A DNA stretch of 64,000 nucleotides from an uncultured SAR116 cluster alpha proteobacterium (GTDB taxonomy: Bacteria; Pseudomonadota; Alphaproteobacteria; Puniceispirillales; Marisalimonadaceae): contig CACEFQ010000003.1 in NCBI GenBank assembly GCA_902558885.1, forward strand, positions 123,650-187,649. Direction: 5' to 3'. Positions within the stretch are counted from its first letter, which is position 1. Every line of letters starts with the position of its first letter. A program made the position numbers and the translations under genes. The notes below the pieces were generated by a model. The model searched no databases. It worked only from the letters and a program-made list of their open reading frames with translations, and was not told the DNA's origin. Of this stretch, positions 27,664 to 36,193 are shown in pieces.

Positions 27664-27689
27664 AAATTTGAGAAACTTAGATTTCTAAA

Positions 27690-28571
27690 ATGACTTTGAA
27701 TAATCATGTAATTCCATTCCAATTAGGTAATAATACAGTTAGAGGTAATATAGTAAGACTTCAAACTGTTGTATCTGAAATAATAAAGCGCCATGATTAT
27801 CCAGCAAATATCGAAAGTATATTTGCTGACACTCTTACTATTACTGCATGTTTAGGATCTAGAATGAAGCATGATGGTGTTTTTACTATTCAAGCTAAGG
27901 GTACAGGAGATGTTAATACTTTATTTTCTGATATAACAAGCGATGGGTTTCTTAGGGGTTATGTTGGTTTAAATTCGGGTTTTTCAAATAAAGAAAGGAG
28001 CTTTAATTCTTTAATGGGTTCAGGACATGTTTCTTATACCTTAGATCAAGGAAAATTTACCAAAAGGTATCAAGGTATTGTATCTCTTGAGGAACCCAGT
28101 ATGTCTAAAACAACAGAACTTTACTTTAATAATTCTGAACAGTTACAAACAAAATTTTATACATTTAATTTTTTTGACATTAAAAAAAATAATAGAAAGA
28201 ATTTATTTTCTGCAGGACTTATAATGCTGCAAAAAATGCCTGTTAAAAATAGCTTTGAAGAAAAAAACAATAAAGAAGTTTGGCAAGACTCATTAAAATT
28301 TTTATCAACATTAGGAAAAGAAGAGTTTTTATCAACTAACCTTACCTCAGAACAAATCCTTTATAGACTATTTAATGAATTAGAAATTACAGTATATGAT
28401 GAAATAATTATTCGAGATAAATGTAGATGTTCAGAAGAAAAGATTAAATTTGCTATCAAGAATTTAACTAAAAAAGAATTAAACGAAATTGCAGATGAAA
28501 ACGGAAACGTAAAGGTTGTCTGTGAGTTTTGTAAAACTGAAAGAATATTTCTTAGTAAGATTTGTAATTAA
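27690..28571 (+). CDS. hslO: Hsp33 redox-regulated chaperone
   Basis: A 293-residue cytosolic holdase. The N-terminal substrate-binding domain opens with VRGNIVRLQTVVSEIIKRHDYP and has ARMKHDGVFTIQAKGTGDV-type core. The C-terminal zinc switch has four Cys in the pattern C-x-C (KCRCSEEKI) and C-x2-C (VCEFCKTE). Oxidation releases zinc and unfolds the linker to activate chaperoning. It is the third gene of argD-argF-hslO. Its stop interlocks with the convergent trkH stop (TTAA, 28568-28571). Confidence 0.93.
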   Translation: MTLNNHVIPFQLGNNTVRGNIVRLQTVVSEIIKRHDYPANIESIFADTLTITACLGSRMKHDGVFTIQAKGTGDVNTLFSDITSDGFLRGYVGLNSGFSNKERSFNSLMGSGHVSYTLDQGKFTKRYQGIVSLEEPSMSKTTELYFNNSEQLQTKFYTFNFFDIKKNNRKNLFSAGLIMLQKMPVKNSFEEKNNKEVWQDSLKFLSTLGKEEFLSTNLTSEQILYRLFNELEITVYDEIIIRDKCRCSEEKIKFAIKNLTKKELNEIADENGNVKVVCEFCKTERIFLSKICN

Positions 28572-30013
28572 TTCTTCCAAAATAATGGTGAGAACATTAC
28601 TAATATTGCAAAAATTTCAAGTCGACCTAATATCATTCCTGCACATAAAATTAATTTTCCTAAATCTGGAATCGATTGATATGATCCTGATGGGCCAATA
28701 ATATCACCTAGCCCAGGACCAACATTTCCAATAGCAGAAGCAGCACCTGAAATTGCAGTAACTAAATCAAGTCCTAGCCCTCCTAATAAGCAAGCAATTA
28801 CTGCAAAAGATATTATATATAAAAAGAAAAAACCCATGACAGATTCAGCCACATTTTCTGGAATTGGTTTTTGATTGTAATAAGAAACAATTACTGCATG
28901 TGGTCTTATAAGCTTAGAAACTTGTGCTTTTGCATTCGCTATCAAAACTTGTATTCTAGCCATTCTTAAACCACAAGTGGTCGATCCGGCACAACCTCCC
29001 ACGAACATAAGAATGAGTAAAATAGTTGTAGGAAAGCCACCCCAACTATTAAAATCAGATGTTCCAAAACCAGTTCCAGTTATTATTGAAATCACATTGA
29101 ATGATGCCAACCTTAAAGCATCAATAAATAGTAAATTGTTAAAACTTAGATACAATGTTATGATCAAAACTACAAACAAAACCAAAGTTAAAAATAATTT
29201 AACTTGATCATCTTTGATTAGATTTTTCATACCATTTCTGTTTAAAGCTAAATAATGGACAAAAGGAAGTGATCCAACTAACATTCCAAAAATAATGATT
29301 ATTTCAATGGTTGAAGAATTAAATGCCGCTAAAGATTCAGATTTTGTTGAATACCCCCCGGTTGCAAGGGTTGTCATTGCATGTGCAATTGAATCAAATA
29401 TAGGCATTCCAGCACCCCATAACATGAATGCCCAAATAACAGTTAAAGTTATATAAACAATACTAATTCCTGCAGCAAAGCTTGCTGCTTTTGGGACAAC
29501 TTTGTCAGGAGTTTCATATGACTCAGTTTTAAAGAGTTGCATACCTCCGATTGATAACATTGGTAATACTGCTAAAGCCATAACAATTATACCAACTCCA
29601 CCAAGCCATTGAAGAAGGGCTCGCCAAATTAGAATGCCATGAGATTTTGCTTCTAAATTTTCAATTACAGTTGCACCTGTAGTTGTTATTCCAGATGTTG
29701 ATTCAAAAAAAGCGTCAATAAAACTCATATCAATGTCTGATAGTAAAAAGGGTAATGATCCAAATATAGCGATTGAGATCCATGCGCTATTAGTTAATAA
29801 AAATGCCTGTCTTAATTCTAAGTGTTCAGTTGCACTTCCTTTATTTGTTAGGAAAAGTATTGATCCTACAAATAATGTACTCATTGAAGATCCAACAAAT
29901 GCAGGCCAATTTTGGCTACCATAGAACCAATCTACAAATGCAGGTATTATCATAAATACAGAAAGAATGCATAACAACATTCCTATGAGATAAATTATCG
30001 GTGAAAATTTCAT
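28568..30013 (-). CDS. trkH: TrkH-family potassium uptake membrane subunit
   Basis: A 481-residue membrane protein with the four-loop potassium-channel-derived architecture. The first selectivity region is FESTSGITTTGATV. Others are recognisable around AMTTLATGGYSTKS, NVISIITGTGFGTSDF and AASAIGNVGPGLGD. It imports K+ together with the cytosolic NAD-binding regulator TrkA, which is not in this window. The typical ending includes GRLEIFAILVMFSPLFWK. It is upstream of no obvious partner; folE lies 46 bases before it on the same strand. Confidence 0.93.
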   Translation of the reverse strand: MKFSPIIYLIGMLLCILSVFMIIPAFVDWFYGSQNWPAFVGSSMSTLFVGSILFLTNKGSATEHLELRQAFLLTNSAWISIAIFGSLPFLLSDIDMSFIDAFFESTSGITTTGATVIENLEAKSHGILIWRALLQWLGGVGIIVMALAVLPMLSIGGMQLFKTESYETPDKVVPKAASFAAGISIVYITLTVIWAFMLWGAGMPIFDSIAHAMTTLATGGYSTKSESLAAFNSSTIEIIIIFGMLVGSLPFVHYLALNRNGMKNLIKDDQVKLFLTLVLFVVLIITLYLSFNNLLFIDALRLASFNVISIITGTGFGTSDFNSWGGFPTTILLILMFVGGCAGSTTCGLRMARIQVLIANAKAQVSKLIRPHAVIVSYYNQKPIPENVAESVMGFFFLYIISFAVIACLLGGLGLDLVTAISGAASAIGNVGPGLGDIIGPSGSYQSIPDLGKLILCAGMILGRLEIFAILVMFSPLFWKN

Positions 30014-30059
30014 GATTTATTCTGTAAGCTTAATTAAAGATTATTTAATTTAAATTTCC

Positions 30060-30674
30060 TTAAGTTACCATTTTCAAAAATCTATCTTGTAAATTTGTAT
30101 CTTCTAAAAAACAACCACTAAAAAGGTTAGTGGTCATTGTAACATCATTTTTCAAAACACCTCTAGTACTCATACAGTGATGTTCTGCATCAATAAATAC
30201 TGCAGTACCTTTAGGAAGTAGGGTATTATCGATACAATTTAATATTTGTGCTGTCATAGTTTCTTGAGTTTGAAGTCTTTTAGCGTAAAGATCTAAAACT
30301 CTTGCTAGTTTTGAAATTCCAACAACTCTTTTGTCTGGATAATACCCTATGGAAGCTTTTCCAATTATTGGAACCATGTGGTGTTCACAATGACTTTCAA
30401 AATTTATATTTTTTAACAAAACAATATCGTTGTAACCTTCTATATCTTCAAAAGTTTTAGATAAAAATATTTCAGGATCTTGACTATAACCTGCATAAAA
30501 TTCGTTAAATGATTTTATTACTCTTTTAGGCGTTTCTAATAGGCCTTCTCTTTCAGGATCTTCACCAATATAGCGTATTAGTGTTTTTACAGCCTCTTCG
30601 GCCTCCGCTTTTGAAATAATTTTATTATCTTGATTATCAATGATAATATTTGAAGCATTAATAGACGAATTCAT
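30060..30674 (-). CDS. folE: GTP cyclohydrolase I
   Basis: A 204-residue enzyme making dihydroneopterin triphosphate from GTP, the first step of folate synthesis. Zinc and active-site motifs are NINFESHCEHHMVPIIGKASIGYYP and FIDAEHHCMSTRGV, with VVGISKLARVLDLYAKRLQTQETMT between them and RYIGEDPEREGLLETPKRVIKSF near the N-terminus. It is the type I enzyme, homodecameric. It stands alone with a 91-base gap to the ATPase gene upstream. Confidence 0.96.
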   Translation of the reverse strand: MNSSINASNIIIDNQDNKIISKAEAEEAVKTLIRYIGEDPEREGLLETPKRVIKSFNEFYAGYSQDPEIFLSKTFEDIEGYNDIVLLKNINFESHCEHHMVPIIGKASIGYYPDKRVVGISKLARVLDLYAKRLQTQETMTAQILNCIDNTLLPKGTAVFIDAEHHCMSTRGVLKNDVTMTTNLFSGCFLEDTNLQDRFLKMVT

Positions 30675-30765
30675 AGGACAACCTTTATTATTCTCATTTA
30701 TTCTTAACGAATAATATTATTTAAGCAACGTATAATTAGTAATTATTTAAAGGTTTAGATTATAA

Positions 30766-31413
30766 TTATCTCATAAATGTATTTAGATCTATAGGTTTTT
30801 CATTACTTATCATTTTATCAGTTTCATCGTGAGTAACTATCAAACAAGGTATTTTACTTTCCTTTACTTTATCAATAACAAAGTTTCTGAATGTATTTCT
30901 GTGCTCAGGGTCTAAAGACGAAAAAGGTTCATCAAGTAATAACACCTCTGGTTCTGATAATACTGCTCTAAGACAAGCTATTCTAGCTTTTTGACCTCCT
31001 GAAAGAGTATGAGGGTATCTTTTTTGAAAGCCCTCCATATTAGCTTTTTTTAAATTTTCATCTATTAAAAATAATTTTTCTCTTGATTTTAGCTTTCTAT
31101 TCATTCCAAAATATATATTTTGTTCTACAGTCAAATGAGGAAATAAAGCACCGTCTTGCAGTAAAAGTCCAATTTTTCTTTTTTCGATTGGAATATTATT
31201 CAAAATTTTCCCATTTAAAATTATTTCACCTTCAAATGATAAGTTATCTTCAGTAGTGCCTGCGATAACGTTAATTAAAGAAGATTTTCCAACTCCACTT
31301 TTCCCAAACACGCATAAAATATTACCATTATTTATCTTTAAATTAAGATTTTTGATAAATGGTTTTTTTTTTGGAGAATTCCATTTCAATGATATGTTAA
31401 TTAATTCAAGCAA
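30766..31413 (-). CDS. ABC transporter ATP-binding protein, YnjD/ThiQ-like, without its permease
   Basis: A 215-residue ATPase. Walker A GKSGVGKSS is near residues 36-44, the Q-loop in GLLLQDGALFPHLTVEQN, the signature LSGGQKARIACLRAVL, and Walker B EVLLLDEPFSSLD. The KARIACLRAVLSEPE wording is closer to YnjD than to ThiQ, both small ATPases of uptake systems. There is no permease or binding protein next to it, so its substrate is open. The start is taken as TTG 31413, with a weak ribosome site. Confidence 0.83.
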   Translation of the reverse strand: MLELINISLKWNSPKKKPFIKNLNLKINNGNILCVFGKSGVGKSSLINVIAGTTEDNLSFEGEIILNGKILNNIPIEKRKIGLLLQDGALFPHLTVEQNIYFGMNRKLKSREKLFLIDENLKKANMEGFQKRYPHTLSGGQKARIACLRAVLSEPEVLLLDEPFSSLDPEHRNTFRNFVIDKVKESKIPCLIVTHDETDKMISNEKPIDLNTFMR

Positions 31414-31451
31414 AGTCAGATAACCTAAAGTTAAAACCTTAAAATAAATAA

Positions 31452-31961
31452 ATGATAAAAGAAATTTTAAAAATAAAAAATGTGTTTAATCTCAGTAGAA
31501 GTAATAGTTCTATTAAGAATAAACAGCCTAAAGATTTCGAGTCTTTTAGAAAATTTTTGGATCTAGCTAGATCTGAAATGGATAAAAATGGACTATTTGA
31601 TTGGAAATTAGATCTAGATCATGCAAAAGTAAGAGCAGGCGCATGTTTTTTTAGAGAGAAAAAAATCTCGTTTTCAAGGAATTTCATTAAAAATTCAAAT
31701 GAGTCAGAAATTTATGACACAATTCTTCATGAAATAGCTCACGCCCTTGTCGGTCCTAAGCATGGTCATGACATAGTATGGAAAAAAATGGCTAAAAAGC
31801 TTGGGTGCTCAGCGAAGAGGTGTCATACTTTAGAATTTTCAGATTATAAATGGATAAGGTATTGTGAAAATTTTTGTTGGGAACAAAAAACACATAGGCG
31901 AAAATTAAATTTAATTTGTAGAAAATGTGGAGCCTCTGTTTGCTATAAGAAAAATATATAG
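31452..31961 (+). CDS. SprT-like zinc metalloprotease domain protein
   Basis: A 169-residue protein. After a basic N-terminal tail, the SprT-like domain has ARAGACFFREKKISFSRNFI-type sequence and the zinc motif HEIAHALVGPKHGHDIVWKKMAKKLG (HExxH plus a downstream His). The C-terminus has a Cys-rich stretch with CxxC-like pairs (CENFC and CRKCGASVC), probably a zinc ribbon. Family relatives include SprT and the eukaryotic DNA-protein crosslink protease Spartan; a function in this protein is unproven. It is convergent with the epimerase gene at a 3-base distance. Confidence 0.8.
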   Translation: MIKEILKIKNVFNLSRSNSSIKNKQPKDFESFRKFLDLARSEMDKNGLFDWKLDLDHAKVRAGACFFREKKISFSRNFIKNSNESEIYDTILHEIAHALVGPKHGHDIVWKKMAKKLGCSAKRCHTLEFSDYKWIRYCENFCWEQKTHRRKLNLICRKCGASVCYKKNI

Positions 31962-31964
31962 AAA

Positions 31965-32390
31965 TTATTTAATTTCTTCTAATTCAATAAGAGTTCCTGA
32001 AAAATCTGATGGTTGCAAAAATATTACGGGGTTTCCATGAGCTCCAATCTTTGGGCTGCCATCACCTAAAATTGTTGCTCCTACTTCTTTAAGTTTTTTT
32101 GAGGCAGATTTTAGATCACTAACCTCATAACAAATATGATGCATACCTCCATTGGGATTTTTCATAAGAAACTTACTAATTGGACTATTCTCATTTAATG
32201 GTTCAAGAAGTTCAACTTTTGTGTTTGGTGATTCTATAAATACTACTTTAACTCCATGTTCAGGTAAAGTTTGAGGTTTGCTAACATTAGCACCTAGGGC
32301 CTTTTGCCACATATCAGAGGCTTTTGTTATATTAGGAACAGCAATAGCAATATGATTAAGTCTCCCGATATTTGAATAAAATTCTTCCAT
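31965..32390 (-). CDS. mce: Methylmalonyl-CoA epimerase
   Basis: A vicinal-oxygen-chelate fold enzyme of 141 residues from ATG 32390. GGAG at 32397-32400 gives a well-spaced ribosome site; an in-frame TTG at 32402 would contain that site and is rejected. Metal-binding and family phrases are RLNHIAIAVPNI, GVKVVFIESPNTKVELLEPL, NPNGGMHHICYEV and a late GTLIELEEI. It interconverts (S)- and (R)-methylmalonyl-CoA, linking propionyl-CoA carboxylase to the mutase. It is divergent from pccB, so the whole propionate module shares one control region. Confidence 0.93.
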   Translation of the reverse strand: MEEFYSNIGRLNHIAIAVPNITKASDMWQKALGANVSKPQTLPEHGVKVVFIESPNTKVELLEPLNENSPISKFLMKNPNGGMHHICYEVSDLKSASKKLKEVGATILGDGSPKIGAHGNPVIFLQPSDFSGTLIELEEIK

Positions 32391-32523
32391 AGAATACTCC
32401 AAAACAAACTAAATTTTCTTAAACAAGTTATATTTAATTTTAATAATTTTCAATTATCATAGATTGATTATTACTAGTTAATTTTATCAAATTTTGCTAA
32501 ATATTATTTTTTAGTGTCTTCTG

Positions 32524-32539
32524 AAGGAGAAATGTTATC
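32524..32539 (+). promoter_or_regulatory. Ribosome-binding site leading to a non-canonical start for pccB
   Basis: AAGGAG occupies 32524-32529. The only well-spaced in-frame triplet is ATC at 32537 (7-base spacing); an ATG at 32532 is in a different frame, only 2 bases from the site, and terminates at 32559-32561. A TGA in the pccB frame at 32522-32524 rules out any earlier start. See the pccB entry. Confidence 0.55.
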
Positions 32540-34081
32540 AAGAAATCAAGTAGAGAAATAATTTCTGAATTACAGTCAAGAAGAGAAAAAGCGCGGCTTG
32601 GTGGTGGAACAAAAAGAATAGAAAAACAACATTCACTTGGGAAACTTACTGCAAGAGAAAGAATAAATACTCTTTTAGATGAAGGTTCATTTGAAGAAAC
32701 TGATATGTTTGTTATCCATCGAATAAGAGATTTTGGAATGGATGGAAAAACTATTCCAGGTGATGGTGTTATCACAGGATCTGGAAAAGTTAATGGCAAA
32801 TTAGTTTATATTTATGCTCAGGATTTTACCGTTTTTGGTGGTTCATTGTCATCAGATCACGCAAAAAAAATTGTAAAAATAATGAAACTAGCAATACAAA
32901 ACAAAGCACCTATCATTGGCTTGAATGATAGTGGAGGAGCAAGGATCCAAGAAGGTGTTGAATCTTTAGGTGGTTACGCGGATGTTTTTTTGCAGAATGC
33001 TCTAGCTTCTGGTGTAGTCCCACAAATTTCTATGATCATGGGACCGTGTGCTGGAGGAGCTGTTTACTCTCCAGCTATGACGGATTTCACATTCATGGTC
33101 AAAGAAACAAGTTATATGTTTGTCACAGGCCCTGATGTAGTTAAAACTGTCACCTCCGAAGAAGTTACCGCAGAAGAACTTGGTGGAGCTGAAACTCATA
33201 CAACAATTTCTTCAGTAGCAGACGGATCATTTAATAATGATATTGAAGCTTTAAATGTATTAAGAAAATTTCTCAGTTTTTTGCCATCTAGTAATGAATA
33301 CAAATATTTAAAAAGAAAAACTGATGACCCAAAAAAAAGAATTTCTTTAGCATTAGATACTTTGATACCTGAAAATCCAAACTTACCGTATGATATGAAA
33401 GAACTTATTGTATCAATAGCTGATGAATATGATTTCTTTGAGTTGCAAGAAAATTTTGCAAAAAACATTCTAATTGGTTTTATAAGGTTAGATGGCCAAA
33501 CTATTGGGGTTGTAGCAAATCAACCTATGGTTTTAGCAGGTTGTTTGGACAATGATTCTAGTAGAAAAGCAGCAAGATTTGTAAGATTTTGTGACGCTTT
33601 CAATATTCCCATACTTACATTAGTAGATGTACCAGGATTCATGCCAGGAACTGCTCAAGAGTATGGTGGTATAATTAAGCATGGAGCAAAACTTTTATTT
33701 GCATATGCAGAAGCTACAACACCAAAGGTTACTCTAATTACTAGAAAAGCATATGGTGGAGCATATGATGTCATGAGCTCAAAACATTTAAGAGGGGATG
33801 CTAACTATGCCTGGCCTACTGCTGAAATTGCAGTAATGGGAGCAAAAGGAGCAGTAGAAATTCTTTTCCGAAATGAACTAAATGACTCAAAAAAAATAGA
33901 AACTAGAACATTAGAATATGAGGAAAGATTCGCAAATCCATTTATAGCTGCAGAAAGGGGTTTCTTAGATGATGTTATTATACCTAGTAATTCTAGATTT
34001 AGGTTGATACAAGCATTTTCTAAATTAAAAAATAAGACACAAAAGAATCCAGATAAAAAATTTGGAAATATTCCACTTTAA
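32537..34081 (+). CDS. pccB: Propionyl-CoA carboxylase beta (carboxyltransferase) subunit, start codon non-canonical
   Basis: Carboxyltransferase half of propionyl-CoA carboxylase. Conserved N-terminal family sequence ([26 protein letters not shown]... and [16 protein letters not shown]) is encoded before the first in-frame ATG at 32705, so the gene must begin upstream. In-frame codons from 32525 to 32704 include no ATG, GTG, TTG or CTG. I place the start at ATC 32537 on ribosome-site spacing, giving about 515 residues, the normal length. A single missing base in the A-run at 32543-32545 would join ATG 32532 to this frame, so an assembly or sequencing error is a real alternative. Downstream domains are intact: [44 protein letters not shown] and [15 protein letters not shown]. 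pccA follows after 18 bases. Confidence 0.9.
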   Translation: MKKSSREIISELQSRREKARLGGGTKRIEKQHSLGKLTARERINTLLDEGSFEETDMFVIHRIRDFGMDGKTIPGDGVITGSGKVNGKLVYIYAQDFTVFGGSLSSDHAKKIVKIMKLAIQNKAPIIGLNDSGGARIQEGVESLGGYADVFLQNALASGVVPQISMIMGPCAGGAVYSPAMTDFTFMVKETSYMFVTGPDVVKTVTSEEVTAEELGGAETHTTISSVADGSFNNDIEALNVLRKFLSFLPSSNEYKYLKRKTDDPKKRISLALDTLIPENPNLPYDMKELIVSIADEYDFFELQENFAKNILIGFIRLDGQTIGVVANQPMVLAGCLDNDSSRKAARFVRFCDAFNIPILTLVDVPGFMPGTAQEYGGIIKHGAKLLFAYAEATTPKVTLITRKAYGGAYDVMSSKHLRGDANYAWPTAEIAVMGAKGAVEILFRNELNDSKKIETRTLEYEERFANPFIAAERGFLDDVIIPSNSRFRLIQAFSKLKNKTQKNPDKKFGNIPL

Positions 34082-34099
34082 TTATAATAGAAGTAAATA

Positions 34100-36169
34100 A
34101 TGTTTAAAAAAATCTTAATTGCAAATCGTGGAGAAATAGCTTGTAGAATAATCAAAACTGCAAAAAAAATGAAGATTAAAACTGTTGCAGTTTTTTCAGA
34201 TTCTGACAGGTATGCAGAACATGTTCGTTTAGCAGATGAAGCAGTTTACTTAGGGGCATCTCCAGCTTCAGAGAGTTATCTTAGAGCCGATTTGATAATA
34301 AAAGCTTGTAAAGAAAAAAAATGTGATGCCTTACATCCAGGGTATGGATTTTTAGCCGAAAACTCTAGTTTTCCAGAATCTTTAAGTAAAGCTGGAATTA
34401 CTTTTATTGGCCCTTCAAAATCAGCTATAGCATCAATGGGTGACAAGATTGAATCTAAAAAAATTGCTAAGTCAGCAAATGTTAATACCGTTCCCGGTCA
34501 TATTGGAATAATAAAAAATAAAAATGAAGCAATAAAGATTGCAGATGAAATAGGCTATCCGGTAATGATAAAGGCAAGTGCTGGCGGTGGTGGCAAAGGT
34601 ATGCGCATTGCATTTTCAAGTGATCAGGTAGAAGATAATTTTGAAAGAGCTTCAAGTGAGGCTCTTAAAAGTTTTGGCGACAAACGTATTTTTATAGAAA
34701 AATTTATTACCGAACCAAGACATATTGAAATACAAGTATTAGCAGATAATTTTGGCAATGTAATTCATTTAGGTGAGAGAGAATGTTCTATTCAAAGAAG
34801 AAACCAAAAGGTCATTGAAGAGGCACCTTCGCCTTTTTTAGATAAACAAACAAGAAAACAGATGGGTGATCAAGCCGTTCAATTGTCAAAAAAAGTTAAT
34901 TATAGTAGCGCTGGTACTGTTGAATTTATAGTTGATAAAGATAAAAATTTTTATTTTTTAGAGATGAACACACGTCTTCAAGTTGAGCACCCTGTTACTG
35001 AATTAATCACAGGGATAGATTTAGTAGAGCAGATGATTAACGTAGCATATGGAAAAAAACTAGAAATTACCCAAAATGATGTTCGTTTAAATGGTTCAGC
35101 AATTGAAACTAGAATATATGCAGAAAACCCCTATAAAAATTTTCTACCATCGATTGGAAGATTGACTAAATATAATCCACCTAGAGAAACTCATCATCTG
35201 GATGGCACAATTACTAGAAATGATACTGGAGTTAGAGAAGGTGATGAGGTATCAATGTTCTATGATCCAATGATTGCAAAATTATGTTCTTGGGGTAAAA
35301 CACGTGATTTATCCATTAATAGAATGGAATCTGCCTTAGACAACTTTTTACTTGAAGGGATAGATCAAAATATATCCTTTCTTTCAGCTATTCTAGCAAA
35401 TAAAAGATTTAAATCTGGTGATATAAACACTGCATTTATAGACGAGGAATTTAGAGAAGGATTTCAAGGAATAATTCCAAACAAGAAATTGGAATGGACC
35501 CTAGGATCTTTAGTTTTAGCATATCATATCTGTGAAATTTCAAAAAATTTTGAAATTTTTGAAAATGATCAGATTTCTGATGAGTGGGAAGTTTATCTTG
35601 ATTACAAGCAATCTTCACAAAATCCTTCAAAATTGAAATATATGATCAATAAAGATAATTTAAATTTGCCTTTTGTTTGTATTAAGCCTATGCCCAATCA
35701 AATAACAAAGGGTCTGAATGATGATTTTTTTACAATTGAAGTACACCAAGATTTTATTAAAAAATTAGTTACATTCAAAATAAACTCACAAGATACATCA
35801 AATGACCCTCAAAATATTCAATGTAGATTAAATAACAAAAATACTAATTTGGAGTTTGAATATAGAGGAATTACAATGTCGGCAAACGTGTTTCCAAAAC
35901 ATGTAGCTGATTATCATAAATATATGAAACCAATAAAAAATTTAGATAAATCAAATCTATTAATCTGCCCAATGCCAGGAAAATTAATTAAAATTTTAGT
36001 TAAAGAAAATCAAATTATTGAAGAAGGGCAATCTTTATGTGTTGTTGAGGCAATGAAAATGGAAAATACATTAGTTGCTCCAAAACAATGCAATATTAAA
36101 AAAATCAATTATAAAGAAGGTGATACGTTATCTGTTGATCAAGTCATTATGGAGTTTTCATTTAAATAA
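34100..36169 (+). CDS. pccA: Propionyl-CoA carboxylase alpha (biotin carboxylase + biotin carrier) subunit
   Basis: A 689-residue protein. The biotin carboxylase domain (about 1-450) has KILIANRGEIACRI, HPGYGFLAENSSF, the ATP-grasp loop KASAGGGGKGMRIA, and NTRLQVEHPVTELITGIDLVEQM. A middle BT domain links it to the biotin carrier domain at the C-terminus, with the biotinyl Lys at about residue 653 in EAMKMEN. It carboxylates biotin for transfer to propionyl-CoA by PccB. Length and domain order are standard. It needs biotin, and the window also carries a biotin importer (bioY, 57044). Confidence 0.95.
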   Translation: MFKKILIANRGEIACRIIKTAKKMKIKTVAVFSDSDRYAEHVRLADEAVYLGASPASESYLRADLIIKACKEKKCDALHPGYGFLAENSSFPESLSKAGITFIGPSKSAIASMGDKIESKKIAKSANVNTVPGHIGIIKNKNEAIKIADEIGYPVMIKASAGGGGKGMRIAFSSDQVEDNFERASSEALKSFGDKRIFIEKFITEPRHIEIQVLADNFGNVIHLGERECSIQRRNQKVIEEAPSPFLDKQTRKQMGDQAVQLSKKVNYSSAGTVEFIVDKDKNFYFLEMNTRLQVEHPVTELITGIDLVEQMINVAYGKKLEITQNDVRLNGSAIETRIYAENPYKNFLPSIGRLTKYNPPRETHHLDGTITRNDTGVREGDEVSMFYDPMIAKLCSWGKTRDLSINRMESALDNFLLEGIDQNISFLSAILANKRFKSGDINTAFIDEEFREGFQGIIPNKKLEWTLGSLVLAYHICEISKNFEIFENDQISDEWEVYLDYKQSSQNPSKLKYMINKDNLNLPFVCIKPMPNQITKGLNDDFFTIEVHQDFIKKLVTFKINSQDTSNDPQNIQCRLNNKNTNLEFEYRGITMSANVFPKHVADYHKYMKPIKNLDKSNLLICPMPGKLIKILVKENQIIEEGQSLCVVEAMKMENTLVAPKQCNIKKINYKEGDTLSVDQVIMEFSFK

Positions 36170-36193
36170 AAATTATAAAAGTAAGAGATATGT

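Noticed and set aside
32705..34081. pccB starting at ATG 32705
   Set aside because: This would remove conserved family sequence that is clearly encoded just upstream and leave the protein about 56 residues short.
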